A stretch of DNA of 64,000 nt. It comes from Methylorubrum populi (lineage in GTDB: Bacteria > Pseudomonadota > Alphaproteobacteria > Rhizobiales > Beijerinckiaceae). Under the pieces are notes generated by a model, which saw only the letters and a program-made list of their open reading frames with translations, did not search any database and was not told where the DNA came from. The stretch spans positions 496,001-560,000 of the forward strand of contig JAQIIU010000002.1 in assembly GCA_036946625.1 (NCBI GenBank). The letters run 5' to 3'. Shown here piece by piece: positions 16,877 through 25,111 of this stretch (positions are counted from its first letter, which is position 1; every line of letters begins with the position of its first letter). The translations under genes were made by a program, and so were the position numbers.

Positions 16877-18124
16877 CTACGTCAGCGGCAGCCCCCAGAT
16901 GTCCGTCAGGCCCCACAGGGCCCAGGCTCGGTCACGATCCCTGGCCGCCGCGGCCTCGATGCGAGCGACGGCCTCCCGGGCACGCATGGCGGCCGCTTCA
17001 TAGCCGGGTCCCGGACGGAGCTTGTTCAGACGCCGGCGGAGGATAAGACGCTGGTCGGGGCCACTCGCACGCAACCGCTGCAGGGCATCGCCCGGAGCGT
17101 CGTCGCGACGTCCGCCACGGCCTCCGTCAGGTCGGCCAGCGTCTCCACTAGGTCGTCGTACCCCGTCCCCTCCGAATCTGTCGGCTCCGGCGCCAGCGCG
17201 CCGACGATGAGGTGCAGGAGCCTCTCCTGGGCGTCGAGGCGCCGCACGATTTCGCTCACGTCCATGCGTCGCCTCCTTTGATGCCAGCGCTGCGAGCCGT
17301 GCGTGGACGTCCGCCGCGAGAATTCGTTGGCCTTCGAAGCGCCGGGCGGCCGCACCCACGACCCGGGTGGCGAGATGGGCCGTCCCCCGTCCATCCACGA
17401 TGACGGCCCCCACCCGCCCGGCACGAAGCTCGTACCCGCGGTCGCGCAGGGCGGTGGCGAAACCCGGGCCATCGTCGGAAGCATGCCATGCTTCCAGGGC
17501 GGCCCGCCGCATGCCGTCCAGGGACGCCCCGGTTCGTTCCTGTATCGCCCGCTCGCGTGGCGTAGAGGCGGCGATGGGCCGGGGCGCCGCCATCGTACCT
17601 GACCGCTCCAACCAGTCGGCGACCTCGACATGCCCTTCAGCGCGCAGGCGGCGCTCGACGGCCCGGGCATGCTTCGACGCGACCGGTCGCATGCCGAACT
17701 CCGCTTCGACGATGCGTGAGCACTTCTCCCTGCGCGCGTAATCCCAGGCCAGGTCGGCCACCCCGCCAGAAGGGAGGACCAGGGCGTAGACCCGGTGTTC
17801 GTGGGCTCGCCCGCGTTTCACGTGCTCGACGCCACAGTACGGCTGGCCCGACAGTCCGAATTCACCCTCGAATAGGGTCCACCACCGAGTCCGAGCCGCT
17901 GCCTCGTCGACGATGCCGGCGTCGGGATCTAGGTGGACATGGTAGATGGGCCGGTCCGTCCGGCCGCCGGCGGAGAGGGCGACGAGCTCGCGAACCTGCT
18001 CGACGAGCTCCGCACTGCCCAGACCACGCGCCGGGATAACCGTCACGGTCTCATTCTCGGCCTTGAGCAGGTGCAGCGCGAGAGCGTCGCCGACGCCCTG
18101 GCCGCGCGTGGCACCGGAGATCAC
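16877..18124 (-). CDS. Relaxase/mobilization nuclease
   Basis: The start overlaps the stop of the ribbon-helix-helix gene (ATGA). In the first 110 residues are histidine motifs expected of a mobilization relaxase: 'PIYHVHLDPD' (H62, H64) and 'VEHVKRGRAHEHRVY' (H101, H108, H110). The segment 'WAYDYARRE/ECSRIVEAEFG' region and helices follow to about residue 285. After that the frame becomes Arg/Gly/Pro-rich, like a shadow, where another gene overlaps it (17026-17265). It then looks natural again near the end. The last 130 residues may belong to a different, frameshifted product. It would nick oriT for conjugal transfer. Confidence 0.65.
   Translation of the reverse strand: MISGATRGQGVGDALALHLLKAENETVTVIPARGLGSAELVEQVRELVALSAGGRTDRPIYHVHLDPDAGIVDEAAARTRWWTLFEGEFGLSGQPYCGVEHVKRGRAHEHRVYALVLPSGGVADLAWDYARREKCSRIVEAEFGMRPVASKHARAVERRLRAEGHVEVADWLERSGTMAAPRPIAASTPRERAIQERTGASLDGMRRAALEAWHASDDGPGFATALRDRGYELRAGRVGAVIVDGRGTAHLATRVVGAAARRFEGQRILAADVHARLAALASKEATHGRERNRAAPRRPGEAPAPHRRRAGAGADRFGGDGVRRPSGDAGRPDGGRGGRRDDAPGDALQRLRASGPDQRLILRRRLNKLRPGPGYEAAAMRAREAVARIEAAAARDRDRAWALWGLTDIWGLPLT
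17026..17265 (-). CDS. Small protein overlapping the relaxase gene in another frame
   Basis: An ATG at 17265 has a near-perfect Shine-Dalgarno (AAAGGAGG) 6 bases upstream. It encodes 79 residues with amphipathic helices ('VSEIVRRLDAQERLLHLIVGAL', 'YDDLVETLADLTEAVADVATTL'). The relaxase frame over the same bases looks like non-coding shadow. After about 17090 the pattern switches back: the relaxase frame reads 'RLILRRRLNKL' and 'AAAMRAREAVARIEAAAA'. Either this gene is frameshifted and should run on to 16877, or three short genes are nested. It is probably an accessory of mobilization. Confidence 0.5.
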   Translation of the reverse strand: MDVSEIVRRLDAQERLLHLIVGALAPEPTDSEGTGYDDLVETLADLTEAVADVATTLRAMPCSGCVRVAPTSVLSSAGV

Positions 18125-18537
18125 TCCGGCCGGCGGACGACCAGGGGGATCAGGAGCCCCCGGGCGCGCTGCAGGGCGTCCTGTGCCGCGGACCGGTTTC
18201 CGACCGACACGGCGCCGCTCACGTCCGCGAGATGGCGAATGGCATTCGAGATCGCGACGACATCCTCGGCGGCCCGTCGGACGGGCCGGCCGCTACGCTC
18301 GTCGGATGGCGAGATCATCGCGAAGCGGTCGAGCAGCAGGCGACGGACCCAGGCCGCCGCCGTGATGCCGTCCTCCTTCGCCGCGGCCGCGATGGCGTGG
18401 TTGAGGTCGACGCTCATGCGCGTGACGAAGCGCACCGGCAGCCCGCGCGGGGCCACGCGGCGCATGCCGGGTTCCGGAGGCGGGACGCCGGCGTCCTCCC
18501 GCCTGGCTGCCATCGGCACTGGGTGTGGCTGGTTCAT
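18121..18537 (-). CDS. MobC-like ribbon-helix-helix relaxosome protein
   Basis: The ATG at 18537 begins 'MNQPHPVPM'; longer upstream frames are shadow. The 138-residue product has 'VRFVTRMSVDLNHAIAAAAKEDGITAAAWVRRLLLDRF', a ribbon-helix-helix core of the kind used by plasmid mobilization accessory proteins. A helical tail follows. It overlaps the relaxase start by 4 bases (ATGA), so it is the upstream member of the mob pair. It should bind oriT and load the relaxase. Confidence 0.65.
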   Translation of the reverse strand: MNQPHPVPMAARREDAGVPPPEPGMRRVAPRGLPVRFVTRMSVDLNHAIAAAAKEDGITAAAWVRRLLLDRFAMISPSDERSGRPVRRAAEDVVAISNAIRHLADVSGAVSVGNRSAAQDALQRARGLLIPLVVRRPE

Positions 18538-18574
18538 GGATCGCTCGTTCGACCTTAGGGTAGGGGCCCGGCGA

Positions 18575-19177
18575 TCAGACCGGCTTGCCCGGGAATGGCG
18601 GGCGCGCCACCCCGTCGCTCGGGACTGGAGCGGGGCCGGAGCCGCCGTCGCCCGGCCGATCCCGCCTCCGCGCGGCCCGCTCCAGCGCCGCCTGCAGGCG
18701 TGCCTCGATGGCACCCTGGACGGCGACCGGCAGGACGAACGGCGGCGGGGCCGGCCTCCCGTTTCGCCGGGCCCTCTCGATGTCGGCCTGGTAGGCCGCG
18801 ATGGCCCGTTCCCAGGTCCCGACGTCCTGCATCATCTCGCGGTCGCCCCTGCTACGCTCGTGCCGCTCGTCCAGGCCTGGGGCGGCCCGCCACGGGGGCT
18901 GGCCGGTCAGGCGCCTGGCATACTGCCAGGCCCAGAGGTCAGGCCCCATGGCGATGGAGAGCAGCGCCACGTCGCGCGGCCGGCGTCGGGCGAAGGTCCC
19001 GTCCGCGACGGCCCGCGCGTAATCCCGGGTCGCGGACGCGAGCGAGGGCACCGTCGTGCCGCCGCCGGCGGGACCGGGGGCAGGTGTCCGCGCCGGGCCG
19101 TTGTCGTTCGCCGGCAGCGCGGTAGGTGCCGGCGAGCCGACCGACCAAGGCACCCATCTGTACAGGCGACCGAGCAT
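18575..19177 (-). CDS. Hypothetical protein upstream of the mob pair
   Basis: The 200-residue product has a Pro/Gly-rich N terminus. Helical segments follow: 'RDYARAVADGTFARRRPRDVALLSIAMGPDLWAWQYARRLTGQ' and 'TWERAIAAYQADIERARRNGR'. The C terminus is charged. It precedes the ribbon-helix-helix gene by about 37 bases on the same strand, so the three genes are probably one mobilization operon read away from the AT-rich candidate oriT. Function unknown; an entry or transfer accessory role is plausible by position only. Confidence 0.45.
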   Translation of the reverse strand: MLGRLYRWVPWSVGSPAPTALPANDNGPARTPAPGPAGGGTTVPSLASATRDYARAVADGTFARRRPRDVALLSIAMGPDLWAWQYARRLTGQPPWRAAPGLDERHERSRGDREMMQDVGTWERAIAAYQADIERARRNGRPAPPPFVLPVAVQGAIEARLQAALERAARRRDRPGDGGSGPAPVPSDGVARPPFPGKPV

Positions 19178-19254
19178 AGGAATCCCGATGCAAGCCGAAT
19201 CCGCCGGCTGCGCAACGGCGATTAGAATCCCATAAAAAGTCTATTTCCAGTGGG

Positions 19255-19337
19255 ATGCCAAGTTTTCTTGATCGGCATGCCAAGTCGATTTGTTTAGATC
19301 AAATGCAAGATAACCATATCGACCAGTCTATCTTGCA
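19255..19337. promoter_or_regulatory. Candidate oriT / AT-rich control region with repeats
   Basis: The non-coding gap 19178-19586 upstream of the mobilization genes is AT-rich against a GC-rich background. It holds two ATGCCAAGT direct repeats (near 19257 and 19278). It also holds a perfect 9-bp inverted repeat, TGCAAGATA/TATCTTGCA (19304-19312 and 19329-19337), with a 16-base loop. Inverted repeats beside a nick site next to relaxase genes are the usual form of oriT. A promoter or replication site is the alternative. No nic consensus was recognised. Confidence 0.4.
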
Positions 19338-19586
19338 ACAACCTGTGGATGATGCTTCGGATAGCGTTGCCTGCCCCGCTGCCGGCTCAAGGTCGCTCGT
19401 GAAAAAATCTTGCGATGCAGTCGAGATCGATTCGTCGTCAAACGGGGGGGGGAGGCTTGCTGGCTGCCATGGAGGGATGCCAGCCATGGCCTGTGTCGGC
19501 ACCGTTTTGCGGCACGGAGTGGGCAAGGTTTGGCCGCCCGGCCTGTCGGGAGAACCATGGGGTCCGATACGAACGGGACCGGATCC

Positions 19587-20003
19587 ATGCGTGCAGCGCT
19601 CGACTACCTCCTGAGAAAGGCCGGCATCGTCCGGCGGACGGCCCTAGCGCCGGTCAAGCCGCAGACCCAGATGCCGGCGTCCGGCCCGGCCTTCGTTGCC
19701 TCGGAGCCAGCGCCGCCCACCGGGGATGCCAACGGGGACACAGGAAAAGACGAAGAGCCAGCCATGGCCGGCATCCCGGAGGATGCCGTCCAGATGCCGA
19801 CGCCGGCGGCGCCGTCACCAGGGCTGCCGCCCGTGGACCCGGTGGAGGAACGGAAGCCGTCCGTTGCCAGGACGCGGGGAGCGAAGGTGAAGGCGCCGTC
19901 ATCCCGGCGCAGGAAAGGCGGCCAGTCCGATCTGGTCGGCCGCAGGGCGCCCCCAGCCGGCCTCCGCAACTGGCAGGATGCCAGGTACCGCGTCGAGGAC
20001 TGA
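19587..20003 (+). CDS. Disordered hypothetical protein
   Basis: From the ATG at 19587 the product is 138 residues. A short N-terminal helix ('MRAALDYLLRKAGIVRR') is followed by a Pro/Ala-rich disordered middle and a basic tail ending 'RNWQDARYRVED'. An upstream in-frame ATG at 19557 is possible. It diverges from the mobilization genes across the AT-rich region. Low complexity makes coding less certain. Confidence 0.35.
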   Translation: MRAALDYLLRKAGIVRRTALAPVKPQTQMPASGPAFVASEPAPPTGDANGDTGKDEEPAMAGIPEDAVQMPTPAAPSPGLPPVDPVEERKPSVARTRGAKVKAPSSRRRKGGQSDLVGRRAPPAGLRNWQDARYRVED

Positions 20004-20242
20004 GGGGTTCGGGCGTTGGCTTGGGGCATGCTGGCCGGGGCGGCTTGCCTGCACGGGATCCCCGCCCATGCACATCGGGGGACATGCCGGCGTGGCGAAG
20101 GGGACTGGCTCGCCATCAGCCACTGGCAGCCCCTCCCGCGCATCGGAGGCCGGCGCGGCCTTGCCTCGGTCCGTGTTCGAATTCGTCGGAGCCTTCATCC
20201 GTTGCCGGCTGGGGCAAAGCCCCGGCCGGCGATGACGGCGTC

Positions 20243-20791
20243 CTAGCGAACGCCTGGCCGGTTCTCCGCCGGGACGGGCAGTTCGTCATCAAACGCCTCG
20301 TCGATGCCGCTGCCCAGCGAGACCTTGCGTCCGACTTCCCTGATGGCTTCCGTCGTGAAGCGGCCCAGGCGGCTCCTCACGTCCCGGATGTCGACGGCAT
20401 CGCCGAACTTGTCCGCGATCAACTGGGCGACCATGTCGGCCATCGCCAAGCGGATCTTCGTGTCGGCGTGCTCGCGCACGCTCCTGATGTTGTCGAGGTC
20501 GACGTGGATGTTCATGACCTTTCCCTCTCTCTCCACGACGTCGCTGGCGCCTCTCAGTTCCGCGAGGAACAGCAGGCGCCCGTAGGCGCGCTCGACCGCA
20601 TGTTGGTCCAGGCCGTCGAGCCGCGCCAGGATGCGGAGTATTCTAACGGGTGCCGTGCCATCGCGGCAGAGGATGGCGAGGATGGCATCGCCCATGGCCT
20701 CGCCGGCAAGCAGGTGATCGGCGTCGATGGAGCGGACGTCGATGGCGGCGTAGCCATGTTGTAGCGAGTGTGTCCTTATTCCGTCGGGCAT
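20243..20791 (-). CDS. C-terminal part of a split Rpn-type protein
   Basis: The 182-residue product continues the family pattern broken in the upstream frame. 'HGYAAIDVRSIDADHLLAGEAMGDAILAILCRDG' is the typical middle of Rpn/YhgA-like PD-(D/E)xK proteins. Helices follow to the end ('AMADMVAQLIADKFGDAVDIRDVRSRLG'). It overlaps the N-terminal fragment by 16 bases, in a shifted frame and with its own ATG. Either one intact gene suffered a frameshift at about 20780, or the C-terminal domain is now made separately. In known rpn genes a C-terminal fragment made from an internal start can inhibit the full protein. Confidence 0.55.
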   Translation of the reverse strand: MPDGIRTHSLQHGYAAIDVRSIDADHLLAGEAMGDAILAILCRDGTAPVRILRILARLDGLDQHAVERAYGRLLFLAELRGASDVVEREGKVMNIHVDLDNIRSVREHADTKIRLAMADMVAQLIADKFGDAVDIRDVRSRLGRFTTEAIREVGRKVSLGSGIDEAFDDELPVPAENRPGVR

Positions 20792-21153
20792 GGCCAGGCG
20801 GTCGCGGCCACGTAGACGAGCGTCGAACGGATGTCCGGGGAGACCGGTGGCTCCTTCAGCCGCTTCTGCTTGACGCGTGCCCGTGCCATCTCGTCCTGCA
20901 TGACGCGTTCGCCGATCTGGCCGGCGTAGATCAGCATCCGCACGCTCATGAGCGTGTCGTTCCCGACCTGGAACTCGATGTGGTAGACGATGCCCGTCCT
21001 GGCATCTCGGCCCACGTAGTCGACTTCCCGTGCGGACACCCTGGGGATCTTGATCGGAAGGGGTTTGGCGTCATGGTGTATGCCGAGCTCATCCATGAAC
21101 GTGGAGCATCCCTCGTTCAGGATCGTGCGTATGGTCGTGTCGTACTTTCCCAC
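20776..21153 (-). CDS. N-terminal part of a split Rpn-type nuclease
   Basis: The 125-residue product carries the PD-(D/E)xK nuclease core of the recombination-promoting nuclease (Rpn/YhgA-like) family: 'SAREVDYVGRDARTGIVYHIEFQ', with the acidic D and the E-x-Q. A helical segment ('LMSVRMLIYAGQIGERVMQDEMARARVKQKRL') follows. It ends abruptly after 'STLVYVAATAWPCPTE', where the family would continue with the segment coded by the next frame. With the C-terminal half separated, this could be a broken gene or a minimal nuclease. Confidence 0.6.
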   Translation of the reverse strand: MGKYDTTIRTILNEGCSTFMDELGIHHDAKPLPIKIPRVSAREVDYVGRDARTGIVYHIEFQVGNDTLMSVRMLIYAGQIGERVMQDEMARARVKQKRLKEPPVSPDIRSTLVYVAATAWPCPTE

Positions 21154-21248
21154 GGGCGCCTCCGTGGTCGAGGAGACCGTTCGCGCGCGCGACGCACGAG
21201 CCTGGCCTGGATCGGCCCCGCTTCCGACCGGCCGGGCCGGGGGCCGCG

Positions 21249-23153
21249 GTGACGGGTGCGGCGAAGGGCGATACGCCGCTCGATGCGGTGGTCCGGTTCC
21301 TCGTCAGCGAGACCGCCTTCGTCGGCATCGGGCCGGCGAGCGCCCACCGTCTTCGCGATGGGCTGGGGGATGACCTGCCGCGTGCGCTGGCAGACGGGGA
21401 CGTCGCCGCCCTTGCGACGGTCCTCGGGGAGGGACGCGCCGCCGACCTCGCGTCGGCTTGGCGGGAGCGCCAGGGGCTTGCGGACATCGTCCTCTGGCTC
21501 GCGGAGGCGGGGTTCGACCGGCGGCTTGCCGGGCGCGTGCTGGCGCTGTGGGGCGCCGGTGCCGCCCGCCGGCTGCATGGCCGTCCCTACGACCTGATGG
21601 CCCTGGCGCCCTGGGCGACAGTGGACCGGGCGGCCCGGCGGATGGGCGTGGGCCCGCGCGCTCCGGAGCGCCTGGTCGCGTCCGTGGAGGGGGTACTCTA
21701 CGAGCGCTTCGAGGAGCACCACACCTGGATCCCGCGCGCCGCGCTCCTCGCCGAGGTCGCGAGGCGGCTGGGCCCGAAGACGAACGATGCTGCGCGGGCC
21801 CTGGACCTCGCCCTTTCGGAAAAGGCGGCGTTCGAGGTCGACGGGGGCTACCAGCCCGGCGGCGCGTACATGATGGAGCGCTACGTCGCCGACCGTCTCC
21901 GGAAGATGCTGTCGTCGGGGGCCGGCGGGGATCTCGTATCGAGGCCGGTCACCGACGCCGGCATCGACGCCTGGCTCGACGGTCCGGAGGCCTCGGACGT
22001 TCCCGCCCTCGATCCCGAGCAGCGACGGGCCGTGCTGCTCGCCCTGCGGGCGCCGGTGGGCCTGCTCGTCGGCGGCGCCGGCGTCGGGAAGACGACGGTG
22101 CTCCGCGCAGTGTGCGGGGCGGCCGCGCGCCATGGCCAGGCCGTGCACCTGATCGCGCTGGCCGGCCGCGCCGCCGTCCGCATGGCCGAGGCCACCGGGC
22201 ATCCCGCCTCGACCGTCGCCGCCTTCCTCGGGCGAGTGGAATCGGGCGAGGTCACCCTGGGCGGCCAGTCCCTGGTGGTGGTCGACGAGGCCTCCATGAT
22301 CGATCTCCCGACCTTCTACCGCCTGCTCAGGCGCATGCCCGGGGGATGCCGCCTCCTGCTGGTCGGAGACGACGCCCAGCTTCCGCCCATCGGCTTCGGC
22401 CTGGCCTTCCACGAGCTCGTCTCGTTCCCGGACATCCCGAAGGTCACGCTCGTCAGGGTCCATCGGCAGGCCGAGGCCACCGGCATCCCGCAGGTCGCCG
22501 CGGCGGTCCGGGCCGGGACGCTGCCGGCGATGGGGCGGACCCTGGAGGGGCCGGGCTTCGGCGTCACGTTCCTCGACGGATCCGCCGGCGGGGTCGCGAC
22601 GCTGGACGACGTCGTGGATGCAGTCGCCACGTGCGGCGGATGGCGGGATGACCTGCGCATCCTCTGTCCGACCAAGGGCGGGACCGTCGGCGCCGACGCG
22701 GTCAACGCGCGCCTGCACGCCCTCCTGACCCACGGTCGCGAGCGCATGCCGGGACGCGGCTTCGCCGTGGGCGAGCCGGTGATGTTCCTGCGCAACGACT
22801 ACCGCCTCGGGCTGCGCAATGGCTCGCTCGGGACCGTGACCGGGATCGCCGACGGGATCCTGGAGGCCGATTTCGACGGCGTGACGCACGGTCTCACGGG
22901 GCCGAGCCTGGACGACACCGCGCTCGCCTACGCGGTGACCGTCCACAAGGCCCAGGGCTCGGCCTTCCGCCGGGTGGTCGTGCCGGTGGCCCAGACCCGC
23001 CTGCTGGACCGGTCGCTGGTCTATACGGCCATCACCCGCGCCCGCGAGCAGGCCGTTCTCGTGGGCGACCGGAAGGCCTTCGCGAGGGCCGTCACGTCGA
23101 CCGCTCACGCGCATGCCCGCATGACCGGGTTGCGGGCTGCCCTGCTGGCGTGA
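21249..23153 (+). CDS. RecD2-like SF1B helicase
   Basis: The 634-residue product starts at GTG 21249. The first 260 residues have the helix-hairpin-helix-type N-terminal region of RecD2 ('FVGIGPASAHRLRDGLG'). The ATPase follows: Walker A 'GGAGVGKTT' (K281), Walker B 'LVVVDEASM' (D346, E347), 'LLLVGDDAQLPPIGFG', 'VHRQ'. Near the C terminus is motif VI, 'AYAVTVHKAQGSAFRRVVVP' and 'LLDRSLVYTAITRAREQAVLVG'. It is a 5'-3' DNA helicase by family. It lies directly upstream of the avcD-type gene, in the same orientation with a 284-base gap. It may repair element DNA or act in defence. Confidence 0.85.
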   Translation: MTGAAKGDTPLDAVVRFLVSETAFVGIGPASAHRLRDGLGDDLPRALADGDVAALATVLGEGRAADLASAWRERQGLADIVLWLAEAGFDRRLAGRVLALWGAGAARRLHGRPYDLMALAPWATVDRAARRMGVGPRAPERLVASVEGVLYERFEEHHTWIPRAALLAEVARRLGPKTNDAARALDLALSEKAAFEVDGGYQPGGAYMMERYVADRLRKMLSSGAGGDLVSRPVTDAGIDAWLDGPEASDVPALDPEQRRAVLLALRAPVGLLVGGAGVGKTTVLRAVCGAAARHGQAVHLIALAGRAAVRMAEATGHPASTVAAFLGRVESGEVTLGGQSLVVVDEASMIDLPTFYRLLRRMPGGCRLLLVGDDAQLPPIGFGLAFHELVSFPDIPKVTLVRVHRQAEATGIPQVAAAVRAGTLPAMGRTLEGPGFGVTFLDGSAGGVATLDDVVDAVATCGGWRDDLRILCPTKGGTVGADAVNARLHALLTHGRERMPGRGFAVGEPVMFLRNDYRLGLRNGSLGTVTGIADGILEADFDGVTHGLTGPSLDDTALAYAVTVHKAQGSAFRRVVVPVAQTRLLDRSLVYTAITRAREQAVLVGDRKAFARAVTSTAHAHARMTGLRAALLA

Positions 23154-23437
23154 GGCCCGACCGTCGGCGACCGCTGGCTGCCGTGCAGGTACGGACCCCA
23201 CTGGCGGCGATGGCGGCTAGCGGGGCATCGGGCCGGCGGTGAAGCCTGTTCAACGTTGTCCGTTGCATGTCGACCTGTAGGATCGACCGACATAAGGTCG
23301 TTCTGCCGGCGGGCGGATTCGACCGTGTTGAAAACGGTGCCGGTCCCGGCGCCGTCCGGCTTACTCGCGCGTTCTCCCTGGGCCAAGCATCGCCGCGAGC
23401 TCGCGGCCGCAATTCCGAACCTCACCGCGCCTGAACG

Positions 23438-25111
23438 ATGACCTCATCCCCGAAGCCGAACTCACCAGCCGAGAGGCCCGAAGCGAGGTCCGGCGCCACG
23501 AGCGCGTCCGACGTCTCTCCGCGTTCGAAGGAACTCGTGATCGGAGTCGTCGGCTTCGCCGGCGCGGGTTGCTCCACCGCCGTCAAGAGGCTGCGCAACC
23601 TCCTGGCCAAGGCCGGTTACGAGGTTAAGGTCGTCAAGCTCAGCACCCTGATCGCCCGGCGGTTCGAGGGCGAGCCCGTCCCGGCGGTCTCGGACGACGA
23701 GAGGGAGGGCCAGTCGAAGTTCGACCGCGTGACCGTTCTCCAGGACCTCGGTGACAGGCTGCGCAAGGACTTCGGCCACCATGCCGTCGCGTCCCTGGCG
23801 GTCAGGGAGATCCTGCGCCTTCGCGAGGACGCGGCCGCCGGCGAACGGAAGATCGCCGTCGTGCTCGACTCGATCAAGCACTCGGAGGAGGTCCTCCTGC
23901 TGAGGCGGGTCTACGACCAGTCGTTCCGCCTTGTGGCCGTCCATTGCGAGCACGCCATCCGGGAGGGCCGCCTCATCGGCGACCTGACGAGCTCCAGCAA
24001 GTACAGCGGCGTCGAGCCCGCCAGGGTGCTCGCCTACATGGACCGGGACGAGAAGGACCAGGGCAGGAAGCACGGGCAGCAGGTCCGCGACGCCTTCTAC
24101 CTCGCCGACTTCTTCATCGACAACAATGCCCACAGCAGCGGCGGCGAGCACCTGAACGACGACCTCGGCCGGTTCCGCGACCTGCTGCTCGGTACGGGCC
24201 TGGTCCGCCCGAACAGGCACGAGCGGGCGATCTTCCACGCGCACGCCGCCTCGATGCAGTCGGCGTGCCTGTCGCGGCAGGTGGGCGCCGCGCTGGTCAA
24301 GGACGGTACGGTCGTTGCCACCGGCACGAACGACCCTCCGCGCTTCGGCGGGGGCGTCTACGAGGAGGACCATAGGCCCGACCGCCGGTGCTTCGCCTGG
24401 GAATGGACGGACGGGAAGATCACCTTCACCGGCTGCCACAACCAGCGCAAGAAGATCGGGCTGCGCGAGGACATCGCGAGGTGGATGGCCGCGCGCCTCA
24501 GCCCGGGGCTCGCCGCCGCGGTCCATCCCGTGAAGGACGGCGACGCGGGCGAGTCGGCCCGGGCCAGGGAGGCCGCGGAGGCGGCGATCCGTGACTTCTT
24601 CGCCGGGGAATCGGCGCTCATGGAGGAGATGCCCGGGGTGAAGGACATCATCGAGTATTCCCGCTCGATCCACGCCGAGATGAACGCGCTGTTCTCCGCC
24701 GCCCGCCAGGGCGTCTCCCCGGTAGGGTCCACGCTCTACTGCACGACCTATCCCTGCCACAACTGCGCGCGTCACATGGTGACGGCCGGGGTCAAGAGCG
24801 TCCAGTACATCGAGCCCTACGTCAAAAGCCTCGCCATGGAACTCCACTCCGATGCCATGGCCACCGTGCTGCCGGGTGTCGACGCCGAGGGCAAGCCGCT
24901 TGCCCAGACCCACATGACCGTAGTGCCGTTCACGGGCGTCGGACCTAGGATGTACGAGGATTTCTTCGTTAAGCGGAAGGAAGTGAAAAAGGCGGATGGG
25001 ACGTTCGACCCGCCCGTCGGGGGCGTGCCCGACTTCGCCGTACGCCTCCTCGACCTGAGTTCCGTCGAGGTCAACGCAGCCGAACTCGTGCCTGAGCAGT
25101 CCGATGCCTGA
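23438..25111 (+). CDS. avcD: Anti-phage dCTP deaminase (AvcD-type)
   Basis: The 557-residue product joins two domains. The N-terminal P-loop kinase-like domain has 'GFAGAGCST' (residues 39-47). The C-terminal deoxycytidylate-deaminase domain starts near residue 268 ('HAHAASMQSACLSRQVGAALVKDGTVVATGTNDPP') and carries the zinc site 'SIHAEMNAL' (H412, E414) and 'YPCHNCARHM' (C440, C443). This fusion is that of the AvcD/dCTP deaminase defence proteins, which drain dCTP during phage infection. The following gene overlaps it by 8 bases. An AvcI-like regulatory RNA may lie upstream, but none is identified. Confidence 0.85.
   Translation: MTSSPKPNSPAERPEARSGATSASDVSPRSKELVIGVVGFAGAGCSTAVKRLRNLLAKAGYEVKVVKLSTLIARRFEGEPVPAVSDDEREGQSKFDRVTVLQDLGDRLRKDFGHHAVASLAVREILRLREDAAAGERKIAVVLDSIKHSEEVLLLRRVYDQSFRLVAVHCEHAIREGRLIGDLTSSSKYSGVEPARVLAYMDRDEKDQGRKHGQQVRDAFYLADFFIDNNAHSSGGEHLNDDLGRFRDLLLGTGLVRPNRHERAIFHAHAASMQSACLSRQVGAALVKDGTVVATGTNDPPRFGGGVYEEDHRPDRRCFAWEWTDGKITFTGCHNQRKKIGLREDIARWMAARLSPGLAAAVHPVKDGDAGESARAREAAEAAIRDFFAGESALMEEMPGVKDIIEYSRSIHAEMNALFSAARQGVSPVGSTLYCTTYPCHNCARHMVTAGVKSVQYIEPYVKSLAMELHSDAMATVLPGVDAEGKPLAQTHMTVVPFTGVGPRMYEDFFVKRKEVKKADGTFDPPVGGVPDFAVRLLDLSSVEVNAAELVPEQSDA

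Noticed and set aside
21117..23201. Long antisense open frame of 694 codons opposite the helicase gene
   Set aside because: It is Arg/Gly/His-rich without motifs and mirrors the third-codon GC bias of the real helicase gene; such shadows are common in high-GC DNA.
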